In this document: positions 54,455 through 64,000 of the stretch, one piece after another | Numbering within the stretch: position 1 is the first letter of the stretch | How the letters are laid out: each line of letters opens with the position of its first letter | Source of the DNA: Turnera subulata | Taxonomy: Eukaryota; Streptophyta; Magnoliopsida; Malpighiales; Passifloraceae | Assembly: GCA_028386065.3 (NCBI GenBank) | Contig: JAKUCV010000376.1 | Span: forward strand, 33,915 to 97,914 | DNA: 64,000 nucleotides | Reading direction: 5' to 3' | Notes under the pieces: model-generated | What the model saw: only the letters and a program-made list of their open reading frames with translations | Database searches by the model: none | Told to the model about the DNA's origin: nothing | Made by a program: the position numbers and the translations under genes

Positions 54455-54810
54455 AATTATTCGGGTCGGGTTTGATCTGTGGTGGCGTCGCGGTTGGGTG
54501 TCTTTTGAATTGAAAAGGGAAATACTACAGAGAAATGACGAGGTTTCTCGTAAAAATGGGAAAACTCGGGAATGCTCTGCCTCTAAATCTTAATGTAACT
54601 GCTGTCTCTTTCTCTCAGTCTAGAGAAGATGAAAGAAGCCAATGACGTGGAAGTTATATCCGACGTCGGTTTTGCGCTGCTTTTTGGTGCCCATTAGTGG
54701 TTGTAGTAATATTTGTAGCCAACTTCCTTGGATCGTGGGAAACCCGTTTCTAAAGAGGAAACCTTTTTTTTTTTTTTTAACTCTATGACTATGTATGATG
54801 CACTAATTAC
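54455..54810 (-). promoter_or_regulatory. eIF3g upstream region
   Basis: About 350 bp between the eIF3g start codon and the first hAT element. A GGCACCAAAAAGCAGC stretch and pyrimidine-rich leader sequence are seen on the - strand. No clear TATA box was found, as is common for housekeeping genes. The hAT insertion limits the proximal promoter to this interval. Confidence 0.4.
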
Positions 54811-55622
54811 CAAGGTTATTAAAACCGAACCGGACCGGCTAACCCGGTTCAACCGGCCTATAGGGGAGGCAGCGGTCCGGTTGCTGCTAAAAATCCTCTG
54901 AATATTTAACCGCTGCGAACCGGCCAGTTTTGACGGTTTTAGAACAACCGTTTGAACCGTGTCCGGTTATACCGGTCGTCAACTGGTAAAATTTTATATT
55001 TTTTTATTCTATTGTTCAACTTCAACAGCATGGTTTAAAAAGAAAAGAAAAAGGGTTAACCAAGTGGAGAATGAAATGAGAGTGAGGCTTTGAACAAGGG
55101 AGAATCCTAAGGAGGTTGGTGGTGGTAGGATCTGAGAAAGAGGAAGGAATTGTGCTATAGTTTTTTGCTTTGTTGGTGGCTGTAGAAGAAAAAAATGGGT
55201 GAGGGAGAGATAAAATAAAAATTGAGGTTGAAAAAGGAAGGAGGAGGCTTCGATGGCTGGTCGCCGTGAAAGAAGGGAGAGAGAGAGAGAGAAAAAAAAA
55301 AAAAAAAAAGAGAATGAGAAAGGAAGGAGGGGGAGGGGCGGCTGCCAAAAATAAAAGACAGAAAAGAGGAAGTTAGGGTTTCTTTTATCATGTTATTGGG
55401 CCTTAAATATAACTTTAGGTGATTTTTATTTTGGGCTGCAATTGAAATTTAATCCAAAACAAAAGCCTATAAGCTCATTTATTCTATATCCCTGTTTATT
55501 ATTATTCTTTTTAATATAAAATAAGTAAAGCTATTGAACCCCGGTTGGACCCGGTTGAACCCCGGTTATTATGATTTATAGCCTTCGTCGGTTTGATAGC
55601 CGGTCCGGTTTTAAAAACCTAG
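54811..55622. mobile_element. Non-autonomous hAT element (812 bp)
   Basis: It is flanked by the perfect 8-bp TSD CTAATTAC (54803-54810 and 55623-55630). The ends are CAAGGTTATTAAAACC and GGTTTTTAAAACCTAG-type, followed by CCGGACCGG/CCGGTCCGG blocks. Subterminal regions repeat AACCGG and CCCCGGTT motifs, as in the nearby 175-bp element. The middle (about 55020-55400) is GA-rich with no transposase and could be captured foreign sequence. Confidence 0.88.
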
Positions 55623-55716
55623 CTAATTACTCTAACACTGGCAATCCAAGCATTACAGGTTACAAACAGGTCATCCTTGTAAGTGACTCAACTCAGCGCT
55701 AGCTTAAGGTCAGTAG

Positions 55717-55891
55717 CAAGGTTATCAAAACCGGACCGGTTCGACCGGTTATCCCGGTTCAACCGCCTTTCTAGCACATCTCCGGTCTGCTGAAATTCCG
55801 GTTGAACCCCGGTTTTACCCCGGTTTAGTCCCGGTTATATTGATCTACTACCTTCGCCAGTTCGATGGCCGGTCCGGTTTTCAAAACCTTG
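55717..55891. mobile_element. Short hAT-type MITE (175 bp), same family
   Basis: The perfect 8-bp TSD GTCAGTAG (55709-55716 and 55892-55899) flanks CAAGGTTATCAAAACCGGAC...CCGGTTTTCAAAACCTTG. Inverted ends extend about 30 bp. It contains four CCCCGGTT/CCCGGTT motifs. It looks like an internally deleted relative of the 812-bp element 100 bp away. Confidence 0.92.
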
Positions 55892-55899
55892 GTCAGTAG

Positions 55900-58800
55900 T
55901 TCCCCAAATTCATCCTCTTTATGCTTTGATTTTAGACGTTTAACTTCATACCAATATTTTTATTTATATCTGATCTCAAAGTATAATATATATTTTTTTT
56001 TATTTATATCCTCCCGTATCTAGACTTTTGTCCCGGCAGATATGTTGGCATCCCTTGCTGCTTCTTGGAGTTTTGGTCTCAGAATGCTGCCAGATCCACC
56101 CGATGCTGTGAATCAGCTTTTATTTGAGGATGCTTTGGGGGCCTCTTCTCCCCGTTCATGTGTAAGGCTTTTTCTGATATAATTTTGGGCCTTGGACCTT
56201 CTTATTTACCCAAAAGAAACACGTGTTTGGAACGTGGTGAAGATCAGTGATTTATTTAAACCTGGAGAGAATAGTGAGCAATGGGTAGCCCAAGCCCAAT
56301 AATGAATAACCACAAGAGGGCCCGAATCCCAAACACAACATAGAGTTATTTAGTGCAGTACTAGGTTTGGTCGAACTATTAAATCTCTGACCAAATTAGA
56401 TTACAATTTACCGGTTCTTGCATATCTGCCATCCCGATCATCTCACCCTCAGCCCCATGTATGCTTTCCTTGCTGTGGTCCCGAAGTCAAAACATTTTTA
56501 GTCTGCATTCGGGTCTGGTTTGCATGCCTTTCTTAGTAATCTTTCACAAAGATTTCTGAATTTTTCTCTCACAAAAATTATTTCCTATATGTGCCTAATA
56601 AACCCAATCAGAACTTTTAGAAGTTGAGTTTGCAATCGGCCGTAATCTGGACCAGAATGGTGGAATCTCACCCATCTCTTGGTCAAATGGTATTATAGCC
56701 AACAACAGTTAAGAGGTCGCAATGAGAATGACCGAGTCATTTGTTAATTTTTTTTTTCCATCATTACCTACTACTTCTTCTTCTTCTTCTGTATAGACTC
56801 AAAAATAACGATGCCTTACCTTTCAAACAGTAGAGACCAATCAAGATTCACCAAGGTCTCACAAACGATGATGGCATCAGAGAGTTGAGATTGCAACTAA
56901 GCAACCAGATTTAGACCAACTATACCTGATATATATGCAATTACCAACAACAAACAATTTTTTAACTCTCTTAAAAAAACATGGTCAATTATTTATGCAA
57001 TGCATACATCATAAGTTTTTTTTTTTTACTGAGAAAAGCTATTGAAAATTTTAGGGTACTTATTTAAACTTCAATTCTTTGCTTTTATTAAAGGCTGGAG
57101 CAATGGATCATGTGCTCTAGTAGTATTAAGCAGCAGAAAAGTGTTCTCTTTTAGCCACCTTGGTTAACATTTGGACAATGATTTCACCATTATTATTGTC
57201 ACTAAAACAAGCCACCGACACTCCGAAAGGGCCAGATGTCCATATGCTTTCTTTGTAAGTATATGTTCTTGTGATGGTGGGTCGCTTTGCTGTTTCTGTG
57301 AGAACCTAGCTAAGATCTTGTACGCACTCCAATGACCACAAAAGGATTATTGTTATTTACCAAAAAAAAAGAGAAGAAAAGGATTATTATTATTGACACA
57401 TCATTTTAAAATATATACCAATCCTTTCGTACATTATACAAATGGAGCGGCTTAGAAACCATGTGCACTGTATGTAAATGGGTTAGTGATAGAAAACTAC
57501 ATAAACCTTTGGTGGAGTGCGAGTAAACATAGCAACTTCTCTTTTCTTTTTTTGAGGAAAAAAACATATACAGAAACCACCAGCCATCAGCCAACGCAGC
57601 AATTTTCTTTTATCACGAGCACGGCAGCAGCCCAATTTCGTAGATAAAGCAAAAAATGAAGAATGCAAGATACCAAATTTGACTTGCTTCGTCCTCAAAG
57701 GTACCACCAAAATGTCAACTATGTATATTTTGTTAGGCTATTTACAGGGAATGTATTGCCAGTTCACCAAACGTATAGGGTAAGCGGCCCTATACATTAA
57801 TTGTCAACCTAATTAAACTCTTTATTTTGGTTCAAACCCACCCACGGAATTCAATCCAGTGGTCCACTTATAATGGCAACTTTCTAGCTACCCACCCATT
57901 TGAGGAGACCTTGCTTTAATTTGCACGTGAAATTGATTAGTTAAGACTGCGCCAAGCGAAACCTCAAATCAAGGCTTAAGTCGTGGACGGATTAATGCCA
58001 TATTTGATGCGAGTCATTCATATATCTACGTAAGAACTACACTCAAATTTAATATTTACGCGCAAGCAATTATTTTTGTTTTTTTTTGTATGAAATACTA
58101 CTATAACTGACTTACGTAAATATCAACAATATGATTAAATTCTAGTCAGTCCATGAAGTTAGCGCGGAGAAAGAGTGAAAGAGAATTCATGGAGCTTCTG
58201 TCTGAGCCTCGTCTTCTATCTCTATGTATAATGTTACTGTACAACTTATGCAGGTTGAGTCTATCTACACTTACACAGTAATTATTTATGTACATTTGCT
58301 TAAAAACTATAGGCAAGTATAAGCAGTTTACGTTTTTTCATAATATAGCTAGGGAGATCTAATTTGTAAGGTATATTGTCAAATGTGGAACATTTTTAAC
58401 TTTATTGATCATAATAAGGTAAGACGCCTTAAAATTATTGTGCTATCACTTTGGTTACTCTAATCGATAGTTCAGTCTACCTAATTATATCAAAATTAGT
58501 CTTCCGACTTCAACCATTGACTTAAATTTTTAGTTGAAAAAATCACTTGATATGATAGCATAGCTATTACAATGAAACCATCGCGTGATCAAATCCCAAT
58601 TATCAGCCATTACTTGCTTACAGACACTATCTAGAAAAGCAAGTACAGTTTGGCACCTTAACAGAAGAATATACGCAAATGCTACTACTACTTATCGAGT
58701 GCCCTCAAAAGTTCTCCAATGCGAATGAATTGAAGTGAAAGGAAAGCATATCTGGTGTTGCATTTTTATTTATTCATTGGAACTGCATATCTGTGTTCTG

Positions 58801-60120
58801 GTGGATCTAGGAATGGCATATACTATTTTTGTCGGCCCAGAAACAACCTGGCTATGTCTGTCCAGTCGAATCCTGATCCTACACAATGCTGCGGTTCTCA
58901 TAAAAAAAAAATAATAAAATTTTTTTGGCCTATTTCGGGTCTTGAAAATTAAGTTGGAATAGAACAGTGATAAACAAGATAGATCCATCATTGCTTTGAG
59001 GGCATGAAGGCTGGCAATTGGGTTTTGGTGCTTTGCTTGTAAAAGTAACAATCCTTCGCCTTCCTTGAATCCATTAAGGGACTCAATTGCATATCAAGAA
59101 AATAAATGCTCAAACACACTTTCTGTACAAATCTCGACATTGCTAAGAACATTAAAAGGTTCTGAATGATGGCTTTATGACTCCGTCGCTCCATATAGGA
59201 TTTTGAGGCCAACATTTCATTTAATTTCCATCAATTCCTCCCGTAATGTGTGATTGGCGAATTTACAACTGTACTCGTCTTAAATTGGAAAAAATATATA
59301 TATAGAGTGATGGAACATATTAGTAAAAATTGCATAAACCTAGGAAACATGAATGAAACAGGCTAAATCAGGTAAAATTAAAGCTCACAAGGTGATTCTA
59401 TATAAAATTTTCAACTACGCGTTAAATATGTACTGTACCCAAAAAAAACTACGCGTTAAATAATTAATCCGTATAACTTTCGGAATGGAAATTCGATGCA
59501 TCATTATCCAAAAATCTATTGTGATAGACGAGTTGCATTAAAGCTTGGAATTCTAAATTGAGCCAAAACGATATTGGAATTCTAAGGTAAATATATATAT
59601 TTTTTAAAAAATATGATTTCTTCTCTTTTAAAATTTTGATTTTGTTGATGAAATAATACTACGAATCCTCCTGTCAATTTTTTTTTTTGGTTTAGAAAAT
59701 AGAATGTGAGGCGGAAATAAAACTTTTGGAATGTATACGTGTGTTATTAACATGTTATTTATTTCAAAGACGTGATATTCATGGAGTTACACGATTGTGA
59801 CGGCAAGAAATGTATAATCGCCATTAATTAACAAAATAACACTTGTGTTCTAATTACTACTCCTACTTCCAAAAGAAAGAAAGGAGACAAAAAAAATAAA
59901 AAACCTTGTGCGAGTACAACAACTACAAGAACAACTCTTTTTCTATGCAGACAAGGAGTGGTACTGGGTGTACTCGCATTTTTTTTCTTTTAGAAAAAAG
60001 AAAAATCCAAGGAGCGAAATAACCCCGAAACTTCCACCAAATTACGCAAAACCAATCTCCCTTCCCTCCATTTAACACATCAGAAAAGGAAAGGGAAAAG
60101 TACGGCTAACAATATCCGAC
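55900..60120. other. Gene-free intergenic stretch
   Basis: About 4.2 kb of AT-rich DNA. A short protein-like stretch near 56040-56170 (LAASWSFGLRMLPDPPDA) may be a degraded transposon or gene fragment but is not identifiable. ORFs at 57406-57710 and 58770-59215 show no domain. Nothing else is recognised. Confidence 0.5.
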
Positions 60121-60122
60121 GA

Positions 60123-60130
60123 TATAAATA
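60123..60130 (+). promoter_or_regulatory. TATA box of the GDP-mannose pyrophosphorylase gene
   Basis: TATAAATA within GACGATATAAATAGGAAGCC lies about 30 bp before the likely leader start (about 60155-60165) and upstream of a C/T-rich leader. The coding ATG lies 1.27 kb downstream, past a leader intron. Confidence 0.65.
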
Positions 60131-60154
60131 GGAAGCCAACTTCCTCTCAACCAA

Positions 60155-61402
60155 CGCCCTTTGTACACCTCAGATTAGCCACATCACCCCAAAATAACTC
60201 CCCCTATACTACAATACCTCCTCTTCGTTCCCAGAAGAAAAAGAAAAAAAAAAAAACAAGAGAAAACAACAGAGCCAAACCAACCCTCCACAAAACACCT
60301 CTCTCCCTTATCTCTCTCTCTGTCTCGCTCCGTGTTGACTCGGTTCCCCGCCGCGTCTGATCTCGCCCGGATTCCGGTCCGGGCAGCCCTCCCATTCGAC
60401 GCGACTCGGTCTCCGGATCCTCCAGCCTCTTTCTTCAAGGTCGCCCCCCACCCCGAGTTTGCTTAATTTCGCTTGCTTTGCCATCTCAATTCTGTTTTTT
60501 TTTTTCCCCCTCCCTAGCTCTGTACGTCGTCGTTTGTGCTCCTTCCTCGCACAACGGCTTTGTTTCTGTGGTTTTGTTTGGATATCCGGTGAAATCCGAT
60601 ACAATGTGGATTTCTCGTTGACTCAGTTTGACATTTTTTTGAAAAAACAAAAGAAACACCGTTGTGTTCTGGTGCAAGCTTTGGTTACGTTTTTCTTTTC
60701 CATAAAGCTTTTCATTGTTATAGAATTTTTAGGTTAATGTGCATATTCTGGTTATATCTTCTTTTTTTTTTTTGGGTTCGTTGACGATAGGATAGATCTG
60801 GTGATGGCATAGATTTTGTTTTTTCTTTTTTGACGTGTACAGGATATGTCATTCAAGTTTTGTGCTTTGTTTTCTTTTTTACCAATCCGGTTATTGGTTT
60901 TGTTTTTTCTGGATCATGTGGTTTTACTTTCGACTTTACATCTTAAAATAACATTCTCATATCATATAGCATCGACTTGATCATCTTCATAAAACAAAAC
61001 TGTCCAGTCCAGTCCAGCCTGTGCTTGTTTGTAGCTGGAAGTTGTTTTCTTTCACCAGCTAGCCTAATCTATCCAATGGATTTGGATTTGGATTTGCGTT
61101 ACCCTTCTCGCGTTAGGATTCATCCCCCTGACACGTGCTTCGAGTCTTTGGCGGTGCCTTTTGTTATTGTCCAGTTATTATTATTTTTTTTTGGGTATTT
61201 TCTCTGAATCTTTTTGGGACCAAATTGTGTTTATTATTATCGAGCTTATTCTATTTGATGGCTCTGCAATAGTGGTGTGTTCTGCTGTATTTGTTGTTTC
61301 CTTGATGTGGAAGAGTAGCATCTACTAGTAATAGCATTCTAAATGACTGCTTTATCTCTTGTCTTGTAGATTTTTGACAGGTAAAGCAGGGCGATTATCA
61401 AA
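60155..61402 (+). other. 5' leader exon and leader intron of the CYT1-type gene
   Basis: A C/T-rich leader (about 60155-60438) ends at TTCTTCAAG before GTCGCC. A T-rich intron of about 0.93 kb runs to CTTGTAG (about 61369) or to the alternative GACAG (about 61380). The second leader part ends in AAAGCAGGGCGATTATCAAA before the ATG. Both splice-site choices are by eye. Leader introns often raise expression of plant housekeeping genes. Confidence 0.6.
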
Positions 61403-62873
61403 ATGAAGGCTCTCATTCTTGTTGGAGGTTTTGGAACACGGCTGAGGCCGCTGACCCTCAGTGTCCCGAAACCACTTGTTGAATTTGCCAACAAACCTAT
61501 GATCTTGCATCAGGTATGGCATTTTTTGTTGTTTGTTCGTATATCCTATTTAATTTCCTAATGAATGTTTGAAAAAACTGATTGTGTATTATGCTTAATT
61601 GCCATGATCACGATCTCTGCTCTTAAAGATTCAATTACACAGCTTTCTGCTGGCATTATTTTATTTTACCATGAGTTGACTTCTGATTTGCCGACAGATA
61701 GAGGCTCTTAAGGCAATTGGAGTCACTGAAGTGGTCTTGGCTATCAACTATCAGCCAGAGGTAAGTGCGAACCGGCAATTGCCGGTTTTGGCTTTATTTC
61801 TCCCACTATTGGCTTCAGCCAAGCTTTTGTTTATGGCTTATCATCCGGCTTCCTTGCGCAGGTGATGTTGAACTTCTTGAAGGAATTTGAGACAAAAGTT
61901 GGAATTAAGATCACATGCTCACAGGAGACTGAGCCGCTTGGCACTGCTGGTCCTCTGGCTCTGGCTAGGGACAAGCTTATTGATAAATCTGGGGAGCCTT
62001 TTTTCGTTCTCAACAGTGATGTAATCAGTGAATACCCACTGAAAGAGATGATAGAGTTCCATAAATCTCACGGAGGGGAGGCTTCAATAATGGTCACCAA
62101 GGTAACTCTTCCACTTACCCTAGCTATCAGCAAAACTTCCATTAATGTTGATTATAGACCTCTTGAAACAAAATGATAAATTCCCTCGTCCTATGTTGCA
62201 GGTGGATGAGCCGTCAAAATATGGTGTTGTAGTTATGGAAGAATCCACAGGGCAAGTTGATAAGTTTGTAGAAAAACCAAAGATATTCGTTGGTAACAAA
62301 ATCAATGCTGGGATTTATTTGTTGAACCCTTCTGTTCTTGACCGAATTGAATTGAGGCCCACCTCAATTGAGAAAGAGGTTTTCCCAAAAATTGCAGCTG
62401 AGAAAAAGCTTTATGCAATGGTCCTTCCAGGGTTTTGGATGGACATTGGACAGCCAAGAGATTACATTACGGGCCTGAGACTCTACCTTGATTCCCTGCG
62501 AAAGAAATCTTCTACCAAGTTGGCCGCTGGTTCTCATATCGTGGGAAATGTTTTGGTGGATGAGACTGCACAGATTGGAGAGGGATGCTTGATTGGACCT
62601 GATGTTGCAATTGGTCCAGGTTGTGTTGTTGAGGCTGGAGTTAGACTCTCCCGCTGCACTGTGATGCGTGGAGTTCGAATCAAGAAGCATGCATGCATAT
62701 CCAGCAGCATCATCGGATGGCACTCCACCGTCGGGCAATGGGCTCGTGTGGAGAACATGACAATCCTTGGAGAAGATGTTCACGTTTGTGATGAAATCTA
62801 CAGCAATGGCGGTGTTGTGTTGCCTCACAAGGAGATAAAATCAAGCATTTTGAAGCCAGAGATAGTTATGTAG
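61403..62873 (+). CDS. CYT1: GDP-mannose pyrophosphorylase (mannose-1-phosphate guanylyltransferase)
   Basis: Exons 61403-61513, 61698-61760, 61862-62101 and 62202-62873 join to 1086 nt (361 aa, the family length). The nucleotidyltransferase signature [19 protein letters not shown] (1-19) contains the GGFGTRLRP loop, and [14 protein letters not shown] follows. FFVLNSDV (metal/GDP site), [17 protein letters not shown] and [10 protein letters not shown] are present. The C-terminus is a left-handed beta-helix of hexapeptide repeats ([23 protein letters not shown]). The enzyme converts mannose-1-phosphate and GTP to GDP-mannose in the cytosol, feeding ascorbate synthesis, N-glycosylation and wall polysaccharides (Arabidopsis CYT1/VTC1). 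It is intact. Confidence 0.97.
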
Positions 62874-64000
62874 AGTATGGAATGGGTTGCTTAGACTATG
62901 TTTAGGCCCCTTCTGGGAGTTGTAAGTTATTGTGTTTGGAAATTTGCTCCATTTTTCCCCTTTTTTGTTTTCTTTTCTCTGTGCCATCCTGCACAAGTGT
63001 AAAATTTAATTGCTGAAAGTTTGGATGCAACCCAAAATGCTCAAGGACGAGTACCTGTTATGACGAGCATAAATGTGAGCTTGGTGTGAGAAGAGTAGCT
63101 TGGGAATGTATATACAGAATAAAAATTCTTGGCATCGCAGTGTTTTTTGTAATTTTTTTATTCTTTTCATTCTAAAACAGGGCCTTTTTGTAATTTATCA
63201 AAGTTTTGTTCCATTGTGGCATTCATCATTGCTTGTGTGCTCATGATTTGGATATTATTATGGAACATGGTTTACTGTTAATCCAAGTGTCGGTGGCTTG
63301 AATCATGAGTTATTTTACGCTTTACTTAAATAGTTTTTGCTGGAGGGCCTTTTCCTCCCACTACTTCCCCTCCGGAATCCAGGCTGGATCTGTGTGCTTC
63401 TTATGATCAATCTGTTCTTGTCGGTCTCTTATCTATCTGTCCTTGTCGCCTGCACATTAAAGTGGAGTGAAAGAACAGTCTACACCCATAATAAAGTGGT
63501 AAACCAGCCAAGTCATATTTTATTAAATTCTTCCAGAGGGCATCGTATTTGCTTTGTTTTATATGATTGCTCTGCCTTATCCGTTCTGGATAAAGCTTGG
63601 GATTTGGGGTGGGGTGGAAATGCAAACCTCAAGGGCAATGCTGTATTTATGAAGTGTTATTGTGCTCTGGGTTCATCAAGATTCTACAAAGATTTTGTGG
63701 GAATGGAGATGATGGTCTTGCTCTTTGTGGGCCAAGACTCTGAAAAAGACAGTCTCGCATGTTGTTGCCAAGGGCCCTAGCTAAAATAAATGGGTGGGGT
63801 GGGGACTGTGGAGCGTTAATGGCTTATTATGTGTCTATTTGGAACCATGCACACCACCACTCTTTGGATCCCAACCTCCGTGATGCAACATTCTTTGAAA
63901 GTTTGACAAATGATTTGGCATGTATTGCGTTTTTTGTTTCTGTTTTTTATAAGCATGGCATATCCTAAGATCCCGTAAATGTTAATCCAAGACCAACTCT
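62874..64000 (+). other. 3' flank of the CYT1-type gene
   Basis: The 3' UTR probably ends after AGAATAAAAATTC (about 63116-63128), a polyadenylation-type motif. The remainder to the window end has no recognisable gene. The ORF at 63337-63780 has no domain. Confidence 0.55.

Noticed and set aside
54096..54593. 165-codon + strand ORF over eIF3g exon 1
   Set aside because: It is the antisense shadow of a clearly identified eIF3g exon.
56040..56170. Protein-like stretch with LAASWSFGLRMLPDPPDA
   Set aside because: Short and without a definable family or frame continuity. It may be a transposon relic.
63337..63780. 147-codon + ORF downstream of the CYT1-type gene
   Set aside because: It has no domain or splice context and irregular composition. 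It is treated as intergenic.

Overview
The window is plant nuclear DNA. Spliced genes have GT-AG introns, and a plant-type RCC1-repeat gene, a wall-associated receptor-like kinase, an eIF3g gene and a GDP-mannose pyrophosphorylase gene are interleaved with long Ty3-type LTR retrotransposons, hAT, MULE-like and Tourist-like DNA elements. A eudicot is likely but not proven. Splice sites were placed by eye from reading frame and family conservation.

Left part (1-35 kb) is almost entirely transposons. One Ty3 (Tekay/Del-like chromovirus) family with LTRs of about 2.5-3 kb dominates. It is present as an LTR end on + (1-944), a decayed full element on - (945-9921), a solo LTR on - (10160-12829, TSD GGGGA), a solo LTR on + (15798-18251, TSD CGGTA) nested in a long-TIR DNA transposon, and a complete non-autonomous LARD-like element on + (26628-34922, TSD TATTT). 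The LARD interior lacks gag-pol and instead carries two ORF regions antisense to the LTRs, each preceded by a TATA box. At 20099-23106 lies a different, very young element: its 257-bp LTRs differ at one base, and it has one open 763-codon frame encoding Gag, zinc knuckle and protease fused in frame to a chromodomain tail, with RT, RNase H and integrase deleted.

Right part (36-64 kb) is genic. An 11-exon RCC1-repeat gene (36342-41991, +) is followed by a duplicated block. Its first unit holds a truncated WAK-like ectodomain gene (44263-44961). Its second unit holds an intact three-exon WAKL15/20-type receptor kinase (49466-52098, +) and a TIR element packed with a GGTCGACC palindrome. Next come eIF3g (52802-54454, -, convergent with the kinase), two related hAT-type elements with 8-bp TSDs, a gene-free stretch of about 4 kb, and CYT1/VTC1 (61403-62873, +) with a leader intron.

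A dispersed duplication (18433-24095 and 45077-46230) flanks the RCC1 gene. The compact 45-kb copy acts as an empty-site reference that dates and delimits insertions in the other copy. The four host genes are independent housekeeping or receptor genes, not an operon. The most unusual material is the transposon biology: the LARD with antisense genes, the in-frame Gag-PR-chromodomain derivative, an LTR hairpin with a compensatory base change, and the palindrome array.
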